From: Lacrimispora defluvii | Lineage (GTDB): Bacteria > Bacillota > Clostridia > Lachnospirales > Lachnospiraceae | Direction of reading: 5' to 3' | Assembly (NCBI GenBank): GCA_013036995.1 | Contig: JAAOXG010000003.1 | Coordinates: forward strand, 92,699-156,698 | Length of the DNA stretch: 64,000 bases | In this document: piece by piece, positions 35,398-43,670 of the stretch | Position numbering within the stretch: the stretch's first letter is position 1 | Layout of the letters: each line of letters starts with the position of its first letter | Made by a program: the position numbers and the translations under genes | The notes under the pieces: generated by a model | Seen by the model: the letters and a program-made list of their open reading frames with translations, nothing else | Databases searched by the model: none | Told to the model about the DNA's origin: nothing

Positions 35398-36096
35398 CTA
35401 GACGCGGAAATAATATCCTACGCCCCATTTCGTATGCACATATTTGGGATCGCTGGGGCTGGGCTCAATTTTCTCCCTCAGGCGCCTTACATGAACATCT
35501 ACAGTACGGACATCACCAGTGTCCATCGCCTTGTTTCCCCAAACATAAGTAAGCAGCTGTTCTCTGCTGTAAACTTTGCTGGGATTGCAGGTTAAAAGCT
35601 CCAGAAGATCGAATTCCTTCGCTGTTAAATTGATCTCCTTCTCTGCAATAAAGACCCTTCTGGCATCCCGGTCCAGTTTTAAATCACCGGCTGTCACCAG
35701 ATGGCTGTCTTCCTTTTTATCCCGTCTGCCCTTCTTGGCGTTTCTACGCATAATTGCCTTAATTCTTGCTTTTACTTCCAGAATGTTAAAGGGCTTTGTA
35801 ATGTAATCATCCGCTCCGTACTCAAGCCCCAGGATCTTATCCATATCGTTGCCCTTGGCTGTCAGCATAATGATGGGCATCTCGGAAAATTCCCGGATCG
35901 CCTGACAAACCTCATATCCATCAAACTTTGGAAGCATGACATCCAAAAGCACTACATCGTATTCCTTCTGTTTTGCCAGATTAATGGCTTCCTCACCGTC
36001 GTAGGCACAGTCCACTTCCATACCGTCCTGCTCCAGACTGAATCTCATTCCCTTTACAATCAGTTTTTCGTCATCTACTACTAAAACACTTGCCAT
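35398..36096 (-). CDS. OmpR/PhoB-family response regulator (orphan)
   Basis: 232 aa. Receiver domain with DD near the N terminus, phospho-acceptor in LLDVMLPKFDGYE and the lysine in YITKPF; then a winged helix (RVFIAEKEINLTAKEFDLLELL and YFRV at the end). No histidine kinase is adjacent: upstream is comEA and downstream the acyltransferase. It may serve a kinase elsewhere. The 71 bp before the acyltransferase gene show no clear terminator. Confidence 0.93.
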   Translation of the reverse strand: MASVLVVDDEKLIVKGMRFSLEQDGMEVDCAYDGEEAINLAKQKEYDVVLLDVMLPKFDGYEVCQAIREFSEMPIIMLTAKGNDMDKILGLEYGADDYITKPFNILEVKARIKAIMRRNAKKGRRDKKEDSHLVTAGDLKLDRDARRVFIAEKEINLTAKEFDLLELLTCNPSKVYSREQLLTYVWGNKAMDTGDVRTVDVHVRRLREKIEPSPSDPKYVHTKWGVGYYFRV

Positions 36097-36116
36097 TTTG
36101 CACCTCTGTCTTCTAT

Positions 36117-36740
36117 TTAAACCGTGATATCGTCTTTTATCTTCTGAAAGGCTGCCTCCTTAATTCCTGATATCTTCATAATGTCTTCAATCTTCTGAAA
36201 TCCACCGTGACTCTCCCGGTAACGAATGATGTCATCTGCCTTCGCCTCTCCCACTCCTCTTAAGGTCATGAGCTGGCTCTTGTCAGCCGTGTTAAGATTC
36301 ACTTTACGTCTGCCTTCTGATGAACCTGTTCCGGAAGATAATGCCTGATCCAAAAGCACTTTGGCTTCTTCCTTGTCCGGTACCTGAATCTTCATCCCGT
36401 CTTTGACTGGTTCCGCCATGTTTAGCGAATCAGCTGCTGCATTCTCCGTAAAACCTCCGGCTGCTGCTACAGCCTGAAAGATACGGCTTCCCTCCTCCAG
36501 CTCATAGACGCCTGGAGAAGCCACCTCTCCGCATATATGTACACAGCAAATACGTAACGGTTCTTTTGATGTTTCTTTTAAATCCCCGGCTAAAGTTTCC
36601 TCTTGTGACGATACAGGCGTCTCCTGAATGGAAACAAACCCTTCTTCCCGGTATTTATGATTTCTGTTTAAGCCATAGCAAATACTGCATATGATTACGC
36701 AGAAAGCTATGGCTGCGATCTTAATCCTATGATAGTTCAT
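36117..36740 (-). CDS. comEA: ComEA-like DNA-binding competence protein
   Basis: 207 aa. N-terminal membrane anchor (residues about 7-24), SLBB domain (VHICGEVASPGVYELEEGSRIFQAV split in the middle), linker, and a tandem helix-hairpin-helix (VNLNTADKSQLMTLRGVGEAKADDIIRYR, GGFQKIEDI). Surface-bound double-stranded-DNA receptor in natural competence. The partner comEC is not in this window. It precedes the response regulator by 20 bp. Confidence 0.9.
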   Translation of the reverse strand: MNYHRIKIAAIAFCVIICSICYGLNRNHKYREEGFVSIQETPVSSQEETLAGDLKETSKEPLRICCVHICGEVASPGVYELEEGSRIFQAVAAAGGFTENAAADSLNMAEPVKDGMKIQVPDKEEAKVLLDQALSSGTGSSEGRRKVNLNTADKSQLMTLRGVGEAKADDIIRYRESHGGFQKIEDIMKISGIKEAAFQKIKDDITV

Positions 36741-36841
36741 GGAATCCTCCCTTTACAAAATTTTGCAAAAAAGGATCCCATCCTCAGCCCTTGTACCTAT
36801 TCTACCTAAAGAAATAAGTAAATACAAGCACTATTTCCAAA

Positions 36842-37267
36842 TTAGTTAAAGATTATAATGCCGATGATGGCTACAACTGCCCCAATCAGTTTTTTCCACT
36901 CAAACCCAACTTTTTCCACGCCAAATAATCCAAATACCTCCACTGCATATGCCACCACGATCTGGGACAATACTATCACCAGTGCTGCTTTTGCCGGACC
37001 CAGCGTCCCCATACTCTTTACAACTGTGTAAGTAATAAATGCGCCGATAATGCCTCCGATCAGCATGTATTTGGGGTGAACCGAAAGAAGGGCTGAAATA
37101 TTGTCCCTCCCTGAAAAATACCATAAAATGAGGCAGGTTAAAAAAGCGGTCAGCTGAACCCAGCCTGTGGATACCCACATGCTTGTCTGTTTGGACACTC
37201 CCGTATTTAATACCCCCTGTATGCTCATTAGCGCACCTGATATCAGAGCAATGATAAAGCCTGTCAT
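36842..37267 (-). CDS. DMT-superfamily transporter, DUF606/YdcZ type
   Basis: 141 aa with five hydrophobic helices, the length of a half-size DUF606 protein. Start GFIIALISGALMSIQGVLNTGVSKQ and GGIIGAFITYTVVKSMGTLGPAKAA are typical. Half-size members usually act as dimers; substrate unknown. It stands alone, with its promoter region shared with the TPP-riboswitch transcript (37268-37430), divergent. Confidence 0.85.
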   Translation of the reverse strand: MTGFIIALISGALMSIQGVLNTGVSKQTSMWVSTGWVQLTAFLTCLILWYFSGRDNISALLSVHPKYMLIGGIIGAFITYTVVKSMGTLGPAKAALVIVLSQIVVAYAVEVFGLFGVEKVGFEWKKLIGAVVAIIGIIIFN

Positions 37268-37432
37268 AAATACAACCTCCGCATCTGTATTTTTATTTTA
37301 AAAAATGCAATGATGCACTGCTGTACTAGGTTGTGCTTAATTTACTTTTTTATACTAATTTTACAGGTTTAAATATCTTGACATTCCCTTTTATTTCAGT
37401 TATACTCACACCGAAATGAAAAAATTATGACA

Positions 37433-37512
37433 CGCTGGGGGAGCCTTGGGCTGAGAATGGTATTTACCTGACCCTTACTACTTGAACCGGATAATGCCGG
37501 CGGAAGGAAGCA
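37433..37512 (+). ncRNA. Thiamine pyrophosphate (TPP) riboswitch
   Basis: Aptamer core is clear: GGGCTGAGA at 37448-37456, ACCCTT near 37470, then GAACCGGATAATGCCGG and the closing GGAAGGAAGC. These match the THI-box consensus (CTGAGA ... ACCTGATCTGGATAATGCCAGCG). It lies 43 bp before a ThiT-type thiamine transporter, the expected target. Confidence 0.95.
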
Positions 37513-37525
37513 ATAGTAGTAGTCC

Positions 37526-37554
37526 CCTCCTGTGCATACGAAGGAGGTTTTTTT
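37526..37554 (+). promoter_or_regulatory. Riboswitch expression platform: hairpin that hides the thiT ribosome binding site
   Basis: CCTCCT (37526-37531) pairs with AGGAGG (37542-37547), which is the ribosome binding site 7 nt before the ATG. Seven Ts follow, so the same hairpin could act as a terminator. TPP binding would favour this closed form. Confidence 0.6.
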
Positions 37555-38226
37555 ATGTCATTTTTTCTAACCTATTCTCAGGAATCCGGAGAATACTTTT
37601 TAAAACCAGCCGGTTACGGACTGGTGATTGCCGCACTTTTCATTATTTTACTGGGGATTCATCTGCTTACCGGCAAAACACTGCCCACCAGACAGCTGAA
37701 AACCCGGCAGATGGTAACCTGCGCAGGTGCGATGGCACTGGCTATGGTGGCTTCTTTCATCAAATTTGCCTCACTTCCGTTCGGAGGTTCCATCACACTG
37801 TTTTCCATGCTGTTTATCTGTCTGATCGGATATATCTACGGCGTGAAAGCCGGAATTATGACAGGAGTGGCATACGGAATTCTTCAGTTTATCATGGGGC
37901 CATATATTTACGCTCCCGTTCAGGTTCTCCTGGACTATCCAATTGCATTTGGGTGCCTGGGACTTTCCGGTTTGTTTCATAACAGAAAATACGGATTGAT
38001 TCCAGGATATATTACAGGTGTTTTAGGCAGATATTTATGCCATGTTATTTCCGGTTACATATTCTTTGCTTCCTATGCACCGGAAGGCATGAACCCGCTT
38101 TTATATACCTTTGGATATAACGCTACCTATATTGTTCCTGAAATGGTTGTAACTATTGTGATCTTATATCTGCCACCGGTCATCGAAGCCATTACCCAGA
38201 TGAAACGCCAGGCAGTAAACGGTTAA
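37555..38226 (+). CDS. thiT: Thiamine ECF-transporter S component
   Basis: 223 aa. YuaJ/ThiT family: GGSITLFSMLFICLIGYIYGVKAGIMTG (split) and PVQVLLDYPIAFG with GRYLCHVISG are hallmark segments. It binds thiamine and docks to a shared ECF energising module, which is not in this window. An extra N-terminal hydrophobic helix (about residues 20-40) makes it longer than typical 180-200-residue ThiT. It is controlled by the TPP riboswitch immediately upstream. Confidence 0.94.
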   Translation: MSFFLTYSQESGEYFLKPAGYGLVIAALFIILLGIHLLTGKTLPTRQLKTRQMVTCAGAMALAMVASFIKFASLPFGGSITLFSMLFICLIGYIYGVKAGIMTGVAYGILQFIMGPYIYAPVQVLLDYPIAFGCLGLSGLFHNRKYGLIPGYITGVLGRYLCHVISGYIFFASYAPEGMNPLLYTFGYNATYIVPEMVVTIVILYLPPVIEAITQMKRQAVNG

Positions 38227-38231
38227 AACAG

Positions 38232-38280
38232 ATAGTAGTCCAGCGTAGAGATCGATTCTATCTGGGCTGCTATTTTATTT
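38232..38280 (+). terminator. Terminator between thiT and the convergent hypothetical gene
   Basis: 12-bp stem with G-U pairs, ATAGTAGTCCAG / CTGGGCTGCTAT (38232-38243 and 38262-38273), followed by TTTTATTT. It could serve both strands. Confidence 0.7.
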
Positions 38281-38628
38281 GTCTGAGTGAGCTTCAAGTG
38301 CACTTATTTGGAATTTCACAAAAGAATCATCACGAAGCCGTTTATTTTCCATATTTGGTCTGGAATAATCAGCTTTAATATCTGTATTCATCGCTCTATC
38401 CACTCTATTCATGAAAGCATTCCATTTTTTTTCAGACATATTATTATTGCCTTCCCGGTCATTTTCTAAATCCTCATTAATCTTCTTCTTGATTTTTTCC
38501 TCCCAATTCAATACTTCCTTTCTAAATATCTCAGCCATATTTATATCGGTGCCGCCATTATATTTTGTTCCCGCACTTTTTGATGCTGCGTCAGTATGGC
38601 AGTATTGATTTAACCCGGTTATTTCCAT
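38275..38628 (-). CDS. Hypothetical small charged protein
   Basis: 117 aa, soluble, very polar and mostly helical, with a KKKINEDLEND-type coiled stretch and a MSEKKWNAFMNRVDRAMNTD core. AGGAGGAAATTGTT precedes the ATG, which supports a real gene. I do not recognise the family. It is alone between thiT and the P-type ATPase. Confidence 0.65.
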   Translation of the reverse strand: MEITGLNQYCHTDAASKSAGTKYNGGTDINMAEIFRKEVLNWEEKIKKKINEDLENDREGNNNMSEKKWNAFMNRVDRAMNTDIKADYSRPNMENKRLRDDSFVKFQISALEAHSDK

Positions 38629-38775
38629 AACAATTTCCTCCTTACATTGTTAACGGTAACAGATTGTTTTTCTATTTTTATTATCGGCTGATATTAAGTA
38701 AATATAAATTGCAACCTGTTCCAGAACAGAACATATTTCAACCAGAGTTCCTGCCACGCCGGGCGCAATGCAAGC

Positions 38776-38806
38776 AAAAAACACCGCCCCCGGGGACGGT
38801 ATTTTT
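38776..38806 (-). terminator. Terminator of the P-type ATPase gene
   Basis: Stem ACCG(T)CCCC / GGGG(G)CGGT read on the minus strand, followed by six Ts. Located 12-42 bp after the stop codon. Confidence 0.8.
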
Positions 38807-38817
38807 CATAATCGGAC

Positions 38818-41463
38818 TTATTTCTTTTTATGCTTTAACAGTTTGGTAATTTCTACAATCGGAATGATGGAAACGGAAATTAATACTGCCACAAGATATT
38901 CCACCAATGAAATATGCTCAAAGGAAAACGCTTCCCGTAAAAACGGAACATAAATGACAGCAGTTGTCAGAACGAAGGATACTGCTAATGAAGCAGTCAA
39001 AAAGTTATTCCGTGATTTTAAATGAAAGATGGAATCCTTTCTGGAACGCATATTAAAGGAATGAAACATCTCAAGCAGGGACAGTGCTAAAAATGCCATT
39101 GTCATACCATCGGAACTCTCCGCAATTTCCCATACTCCGCTTTCCATATAATGTCCGATCAAGTAAGCAGCCAGGGTGAGGATGGCAATTACCATACCCT
39201 GAAATGCTGTTTCGGCTCCGATTCCATCGGAAAACACACCATCTTTGGGGCTTCTCGGATCGCGTTTCATAATATCCCCTTCTTCTGCTTCCATACCAAG
39301 CCCGATGGCTGGGAAACAGTCTGTAATCAGGTTGATCCACAACAAATGTACCGGTTTTAAAATAGTAAACCCGAAAAGACTGGCGACAAATACAGCTATA
39401 ACCTCTGCAAGATTTGAGGAAAGCAAAAACTGGATAGCCTTACGGATATTGTCGTAAATACGGCGTCCTTCTGCAACTGCAGCGACGATGGTTGCAAAAT
39501 TATCATCAGCAAGCACCATATCTGCAACATCCTTAGTCACATCTGTACCGGTAATTCCCATTCCCACACCGATATCTGCCTCTTTAATAGAGGGCGCATC
39601 GTTTACTCCGTCTCCTGTCATGGCTGTTACTTTGGAAAGCTTCTTCCAGGTCTTAACTATACGTACTTTATGCTCCGGCTGAACTCTTGCATAAACGGAA
39701 TAATTGTGAATGGTTCTTTCCAGCTCTTCATCGGAAATCTTCTGAAGCTGGGCACCAGTAATTGCCATACTTTCGTTTTCAAGAATTCCAAGCTCTTTTG
39801 CAATGGCAACTGCGGTATCCTTATGGTCTCCAGTGATCATAATGGGCCGGATACCGGCTTCCTGACATTCTATAATGGCTGCTTTTACTTCCGGTCGTAC
39901 CGGATCGATCATTCCGGACAATCCTAAATACACCAGATCTTTTTCCAGAATATCCGGCTCCATAGCAGCAGGGGCGCTGTCCCACTCTCTCATGGAACCG
40001 CATAAAACCCTGAGTGCCTTATCCGCCATGCTTTTATTTGTTTTCAGAATGGCTTTGCGCATCTCTTCTGTCATCTCTGCAATTCCATCACCAGTATAAA
40101 CTCTGGTGCATCGCTTTAAAACCTCATCCGGAGCACCTTTTGTAAACTGTATCACAGTACCGTCTGCTTTTTTATGAACCGTTGACATCATCTTTCTGAC
40201 GGAATCAAAGGGTGCTTCACCGATTCTTACATATTCTTTTGCCAGCACCGGTTTTGATAATCCGTTCTTACATGCATCGTTAACCAGGGCACATTCGGTG
40301 GGTTCTCCCACTGCCTGTAAACTGTCCGCATCCAGTTGTGCATCACAGCACAGCGACATGGCAGTCATCAGAAGAGCTTCATCAGATGCAGAGTGCTCTA
40401 CAACCGTCATTTTATTCTGCGTTAAGGTTCCTGTCTTATCTGAACAGATAATCTGTGTACAGCCCAGGGTTTCCACTGCTGTCAGTCTTCTGATAATGGC
40501 GTGTTTCTTTGACATCTTAGTCACACCAATGGAAAGCAGAATGGTAACAACGGCTGCCAGACCCTCCGGAATTGCAGCAACTGCCAGGGAAACGGCAATC
40601 ATAAAGGTATCAATAATCTGCTCTAAGTGAATCCCGCTTCCAGATATACCGATTCTTATTAAATCTATGGCAAACATAAGAGCACAGATTCCAAGAACCA
40701 TAATGGACAGTACTTTGGAAAGCTGGTCTAATTTAATCTGCAGCGGAGTTTCTTCCTCCCTGGCTGTGTTGAGAGCATCGGCAATATGGCCGATTTCAGT
40801 ATCCATACCGGTATCACATACCACAGCCTTTCCTCTTCCATAAACAATGGTAGAACCGGTATAGACCATGTTCTTTCTGTCTGCCAGCGCAACCTCTCCT
40901 GATCCGCCTGAAACAACTTCCATAATCTTGGATACGGATACAGATTCTCCGGTCAGCGCGGCTTCCTCCACCTTTAAGCTGGCTGATTCCAAAATCCTGG
41001 AATCTGCAGGTACGGAGTCCCCTGCTTCCAAAAGAATAATGTCACCAGGAACCAGTTCCTCGGAACGGACAATAAGAAGCTTGTCATTTCGGATTACCTT
41101 TGATGTGGCTGCCGCCATCTCCTGTAGGGATTCAATCGCTGATTCTGCTTTCGATTGCTGATAAACACCGAGAACGGCATTGATAATAACCACAGAAATA
41201 ATGATAAGGGTATCAATCATGCTTTCCCCTGCATAAATCGAAGTTACTCCTGAGATAACCGCTGCAATAATCAGTACAATTGTCATAAAGTTAGCAAGTT
41301 CTTTTAAAAATTTTTCGATCAGGCCTGGCTTTTTTCCTTCCTTCAGTTTGTTCAGCCCATACTTTAACCTTCTCTCTTCCACTGAAGCGTCAGAAAGTCC
41401 CTGAAGCGATGTGTCCAACTGGCTTAAAACATCTGTTGTTTCCATTAAGTATTCTTTTCGCAT
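38818..41463 (-). CDS. P-type calcium-transporting ATPase (PMCA/SERCA type)
   Basis: 881-aa P2-type cation pump that exports Ca2+ at the expense of ATP. Motifs: actuator TGES, ion-site PEGL in helix 4, phosphorylation DKTGTLTQ, nucleotide-binding KGAPDEVL, hinge GDGVNDAPSIK, and about ten membrane helices. PEGL and its later residues fit Ca2+ rather than heavy metals. I use the ATG at 41463 with GGGAGAAG upstream; longer frames go into the promoter. A promoter lies at 41546-41574. Confidence 0.93.
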   Translation of the reverse strand: MRKEYLMETTDVLSQLDTSLQGLSDASVEERRLKYGLNKLKEGKKPGLIEKFLKELANFMTIVLIIAAVISGVTSIYAGESMIDTLIIISVVIINAVLGVYQQSKAESAIESLQEMAAATSKVIRNDKLLIVRSEELVPGDIILLEAGDSVPADSRILESASLKVEEAALTGESVSVSKIMEVVSGGSGEVALADRKNMVYTGSTIVYGRGKAVVCDTGMDTEIGHIADALNTAREEETPLQIKLDQLSKVLSIMVLGICALMFAIDLIRIGISGSGIHLEQIIDTFMIAVSLAVAAIPEGLAAVVTILLSIGVTKMSKKHAIIRRLTAVETLGCTQIICSDKTGTLTQNKMTVVEHSASDEALLMTAMSLCCDAQLDADSLQAVGEPTECALVNDACKNGLSKPVLAKEYVRIGEAPFDSVRKMMSTVHKKADGTVIQFTKGAPDEVLKRCTRVYTGDGIAEMTEEMRKAILKTNKSMADKALRVLCGSMREWDSAPAAMEPDILEKDLVYLGLSGMIDPVRPEVKAAIIECQEAGIRPIMITGDHKDTAVAIAKELGILENESMAITGAQLQKISDEELERTIHNYSVYARVQPEHKVRIVKTWKKLSKVTAMTGDGVNDAPSIKEADIGVGMGITGTDVTKDVADMVLADDNFATIVAAVAEGRRIYDNIRKAIQFLLSSNLAEVIAVFVASLFGFTILKPVHLLWINLITDCFPAIGLGMEAEEGDIMKRDPRSPKDGVFSDGIGAETAFQGMVIAILTLAAYLIGHYMESGVWEIAESSDGMTMAFLALSLLEMFHSFNMRSRKDSIFHLKSRNNFLTASLAVSFVLTTAVIYVPFLREAFSFEHISLVEYLVAVLISVSIIPIVEITKLLKHKKK

Positions 41464-41545
41464 AGCTCTTCTCCCGTAAATAATATGAATATCATGTCCT
41501 TGCTGCTCCAAACTGTTCATATTTGGAACATTATGTTTATACTTT

Positions 41546-41574
41546 ATTATACCATATTTTACTTTTCTTTGAAA
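41546..41574 (-). promoter_or_regulatory. Promoter of the P-type ATPase gene
   Basis: Minus-strand TTTCAA (41569-41574), 17-nt spacer, perfect TATAAT (41546-41551). 83 bp of untranslated leader follow. Confidence 0.6.
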
Positions 41575-41666
41575 GCAATAAAAATATTTTGTGTATTTTA
41601 TACAAAAACCCATACCACGTTTCTATGATGTGTTTCATAAATGAACTAAAATAGCCTTTTAATTGG

Positions 41667-41695
41667 TTGGTGAACTTATTTCCGTATGGTATCAT
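41667..41695 (+). promoter_or_regulatory. Candidate promoter of the acid-sugar operon
   Basis: TTGGTG (41667-41672), 17-nt spacer, TATCAT (41690-41695), about 60 bp before the ATG of the kinase. Match is moderate. Confidence 0.45.
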
Positions 41696-41756
41696 GTTTT
41701 TATGATAAAAGGGCGTTTTGAAGAACCTGATAAAAACAGATGGAAAAGGTAATTAC

Positions 41757-43022
41757 ATGATTAAATTATTAATTATATCAGATGATTTTACGGGCGCATT
41801 GGATACCAGTGTCCAGTTATCAGTAAGTGGTGCAACTGCGTATGTAACTTTGGATTTTGATTTTAATACGTCAGATTTCAGCCCGGAAACTGATGTCCTG
41901 GTGGTTGATGCCGAAACCCGTCACTTAAACCGCAAAGACGCCTATGAAGCTGTGTTTTCTATAACAGAGCACGCACGAAAAGCTGGAATTCCTTATATTT
42001 ATAAAAAAACGGATTCCGTTCTTCGTGGAAATATCGGAGCAGAGCTTTCTGCCGTACTAAAGGCCAGCGGACAGAGGCGGATCCATTTTATTCCGGCTTA
42101 TCCACAAATGGACCGCACAACCAGAAAGGGAATCCACTACGCAGATAATATTCCCATTGATAAAAGCATTTTTGGAAAAGATCCCTTTGAACCTGTTTTA
42201 TACTCTGACATTACACAGATTATCCGGTCCCAGACAGATGTGACAACTTCTATTATAGAAGATCCCGTACAGGACTGGAGCCAGTATGAAGGAATTCTGA
42301 TTCATGATTCACAGTCCGTAGACGATCTGGAATTGATTGCACAGAAGCTGAAAGAGAAAGGTGAAATACATCTGCTGGCTGGCTGTGCAGGATTTGCGGC
42401 ACTGCTCCCCGCGCTGACAGGACTTTGGGGGAACAAGCCTCAAATACCGGAAATATCCTCTCATCTGCTCATTGCCTGCGGCAGCATTCATCCCGTATCT
42501 CTGGCCCAGTGCAGCTATGCTGCAAGAAGAGGAGCTCCTCATTACCACCTGACTCCGGAAGAGAAACTGAATCCTTTCTGGACAAATGGAGAGGAGGCGT
42601 GCAGCCTGGTGTCTCAGGTATTTCAATCCTGTGAGAAATCGCCTGTGGTTATTTTAAATGCCAACGGACCGGATGAGCCTGGTAAGACCTACGCATATGC
42701 AAAAGAAAAAGGGATTGACCTTTTACAGATCCGGGAAAATGTGGTTACAGTTATGGCGCAGCTCATCGAAGGTCTGATTGACCGTGGAGTAAACGCTACG
42801 GTTTTTCTCATGGGTGGAGATCTTCTTTACCAGTTTGTAAAACAGACGGGAATAAACGTTATTTCACCTGTCTGCGAGGTTGAACATGGTGTTGTACTCT
42901 CAGAAGTCCTCTACAAGGGAGAAAGAGTCAATATCTTATCAAAATCCGGTGGTTTCGGCAGGGAAACACTTTTTATGGATCTGTCAGATGGGTTTCAAAG
43001 AAATCTGTGTATCCGGCAATGA
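41757..43022 (+). CDS. Four-carbon acid-sugar kinase (DUF1537; DtnK/OtnK family)
   Basis: 421 aa. Phosphorylates C4 of tetronates such as D-threonate, L-threonate or erythronate in characterised members. N-terminal IISDDFTGALDT (DDxTGA), DTDSVLRGN-like KKTDSVLRGNIG, and the C-terminal nucleotide-binding MGGDLLYQF and KSGGFG are visible. I use the ATG at 41757. First gene of the operon; with the PdxA2-type dehydrogenase at 48967 it forms the known kinase-dehydrogenase pair that gives dihydroxyacetone phosphate and CO2. Confidence 0.88.
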   Translation: MIKLLIISDDFTGALDTSVQLSVSGATAYVTLDFDFNTSDFSPETDVLVVDAETRHLNRKDAYEAVFSITEHARKAGIPYIYKKTDSVLRGNIGAELSAVLKASGQRRIHFIPAYPQMDRTTRKGIHYADNIPIDKSIFGKDPFEPVLYSDITQIIRSQTDVTTSIIEDPVQDWSQYEGILIHDSQSVDDLELIAQKLKEKGEIHLLAGCAGFAALLPALTGLWGNKPQIPEISSHLLIACGSIHPVSLAQCSYAARRGAPHYHLTPEEKLNPFWTNGEEACSLVSQVFQSCEKSPVVILNANGPDEPGKTYAYAKEKGIDLLQIRENVVTVMAQLIEGLIDRGVNATVFLMGGDLLYQFVKQTGINVISPVCEVEHGVVLSEVLYKGERVNILSKSGGFGRETLFMDLSDGFQRNLCIRQ

Positions 43023-43063
43023 TATATATGCCTAAAAAAATATAAAAATCAGGAGGATAAAAC

Positions 43064-43565
43064 ATGCAATACGCGAAATTACCTGGCCTGACCTGGGATG
43101 GAACAATTTACCAAAATGGCGATATGGGAGTTCTGGAAGCACTCCTTCCTACCGGTGGATATCCCACCGCCCATGCTCCGGCAATGCTTGAACTGCCTGA
43201 GGGCGATCTGCTGTGCTGCTGGTTTGCAGGCACCTACGAGGGCAGCGCCGATATCCATATTATCTGCTCTCTTCTTCCAAAAGACGCAGCCGCATGGCTT
43301 CCGCCTGTGGATATCTCCGGTGACCCCGACCGCAGTGAGCAGAACCCCTCCTTATTCTATGGTCCTGATCATGCTGTATGGGCGATGTACACGGCACAGC
43401 TGGATCGTCAGGAGGGGAAAGACAACATGCAGTATACAGCCGTAGTACGGTGCCAGAAAAGTACCGATGGGGGCAGGACATGGGGTCCCTATGAGACAGT
43501 TTTCCCCGAAGAAGGAACCTTTTGCCGCCAGCCGATTCAGATACTTTCAAATGGACGGTGGATCT
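43064..43565 (+). pseudogene. Sialidase-like (BNR/Asp-box) protein, 5' fragment interrupted by group II intron
   Basis: First 167 codons of a sialidase-superfamily protein. No signal peptide, so intracellular. An Asp-box (STDGGRTW) is visible near residue 140. The intron insertion falls after GGATCT; joining 43565 to 46198 gives the continuous WIFPNWLCTD, so the pre-insertion gene can be reconstructed (386 aa). AGGAGG precedes the ATG. As it stands the reading frame ends a few codons into the intron, so function is probably lost. Confidence 0.85.
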
Positions 43566-43616
43566 ATGCGTGATAGGTAAGGCTTTGATGTTGTCTCCAC
43601 CTTTTCCCCCACCTCA

Positions 43617-43649
43617 CACCGTACGTGAGAGTTTCCTGCTCATACGGCG
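43617..43649 (-). ncRNA. Group II intron domain V
   Basis: 33-nt hairpin with CGCCGTATGAG on one side and CTCACGTACGGTG on the other, the catalytic core of the ribozyme. Confidence 0.8.
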
Positions 43650-43670
43650 TTCCAACGAATCATTACTTTG

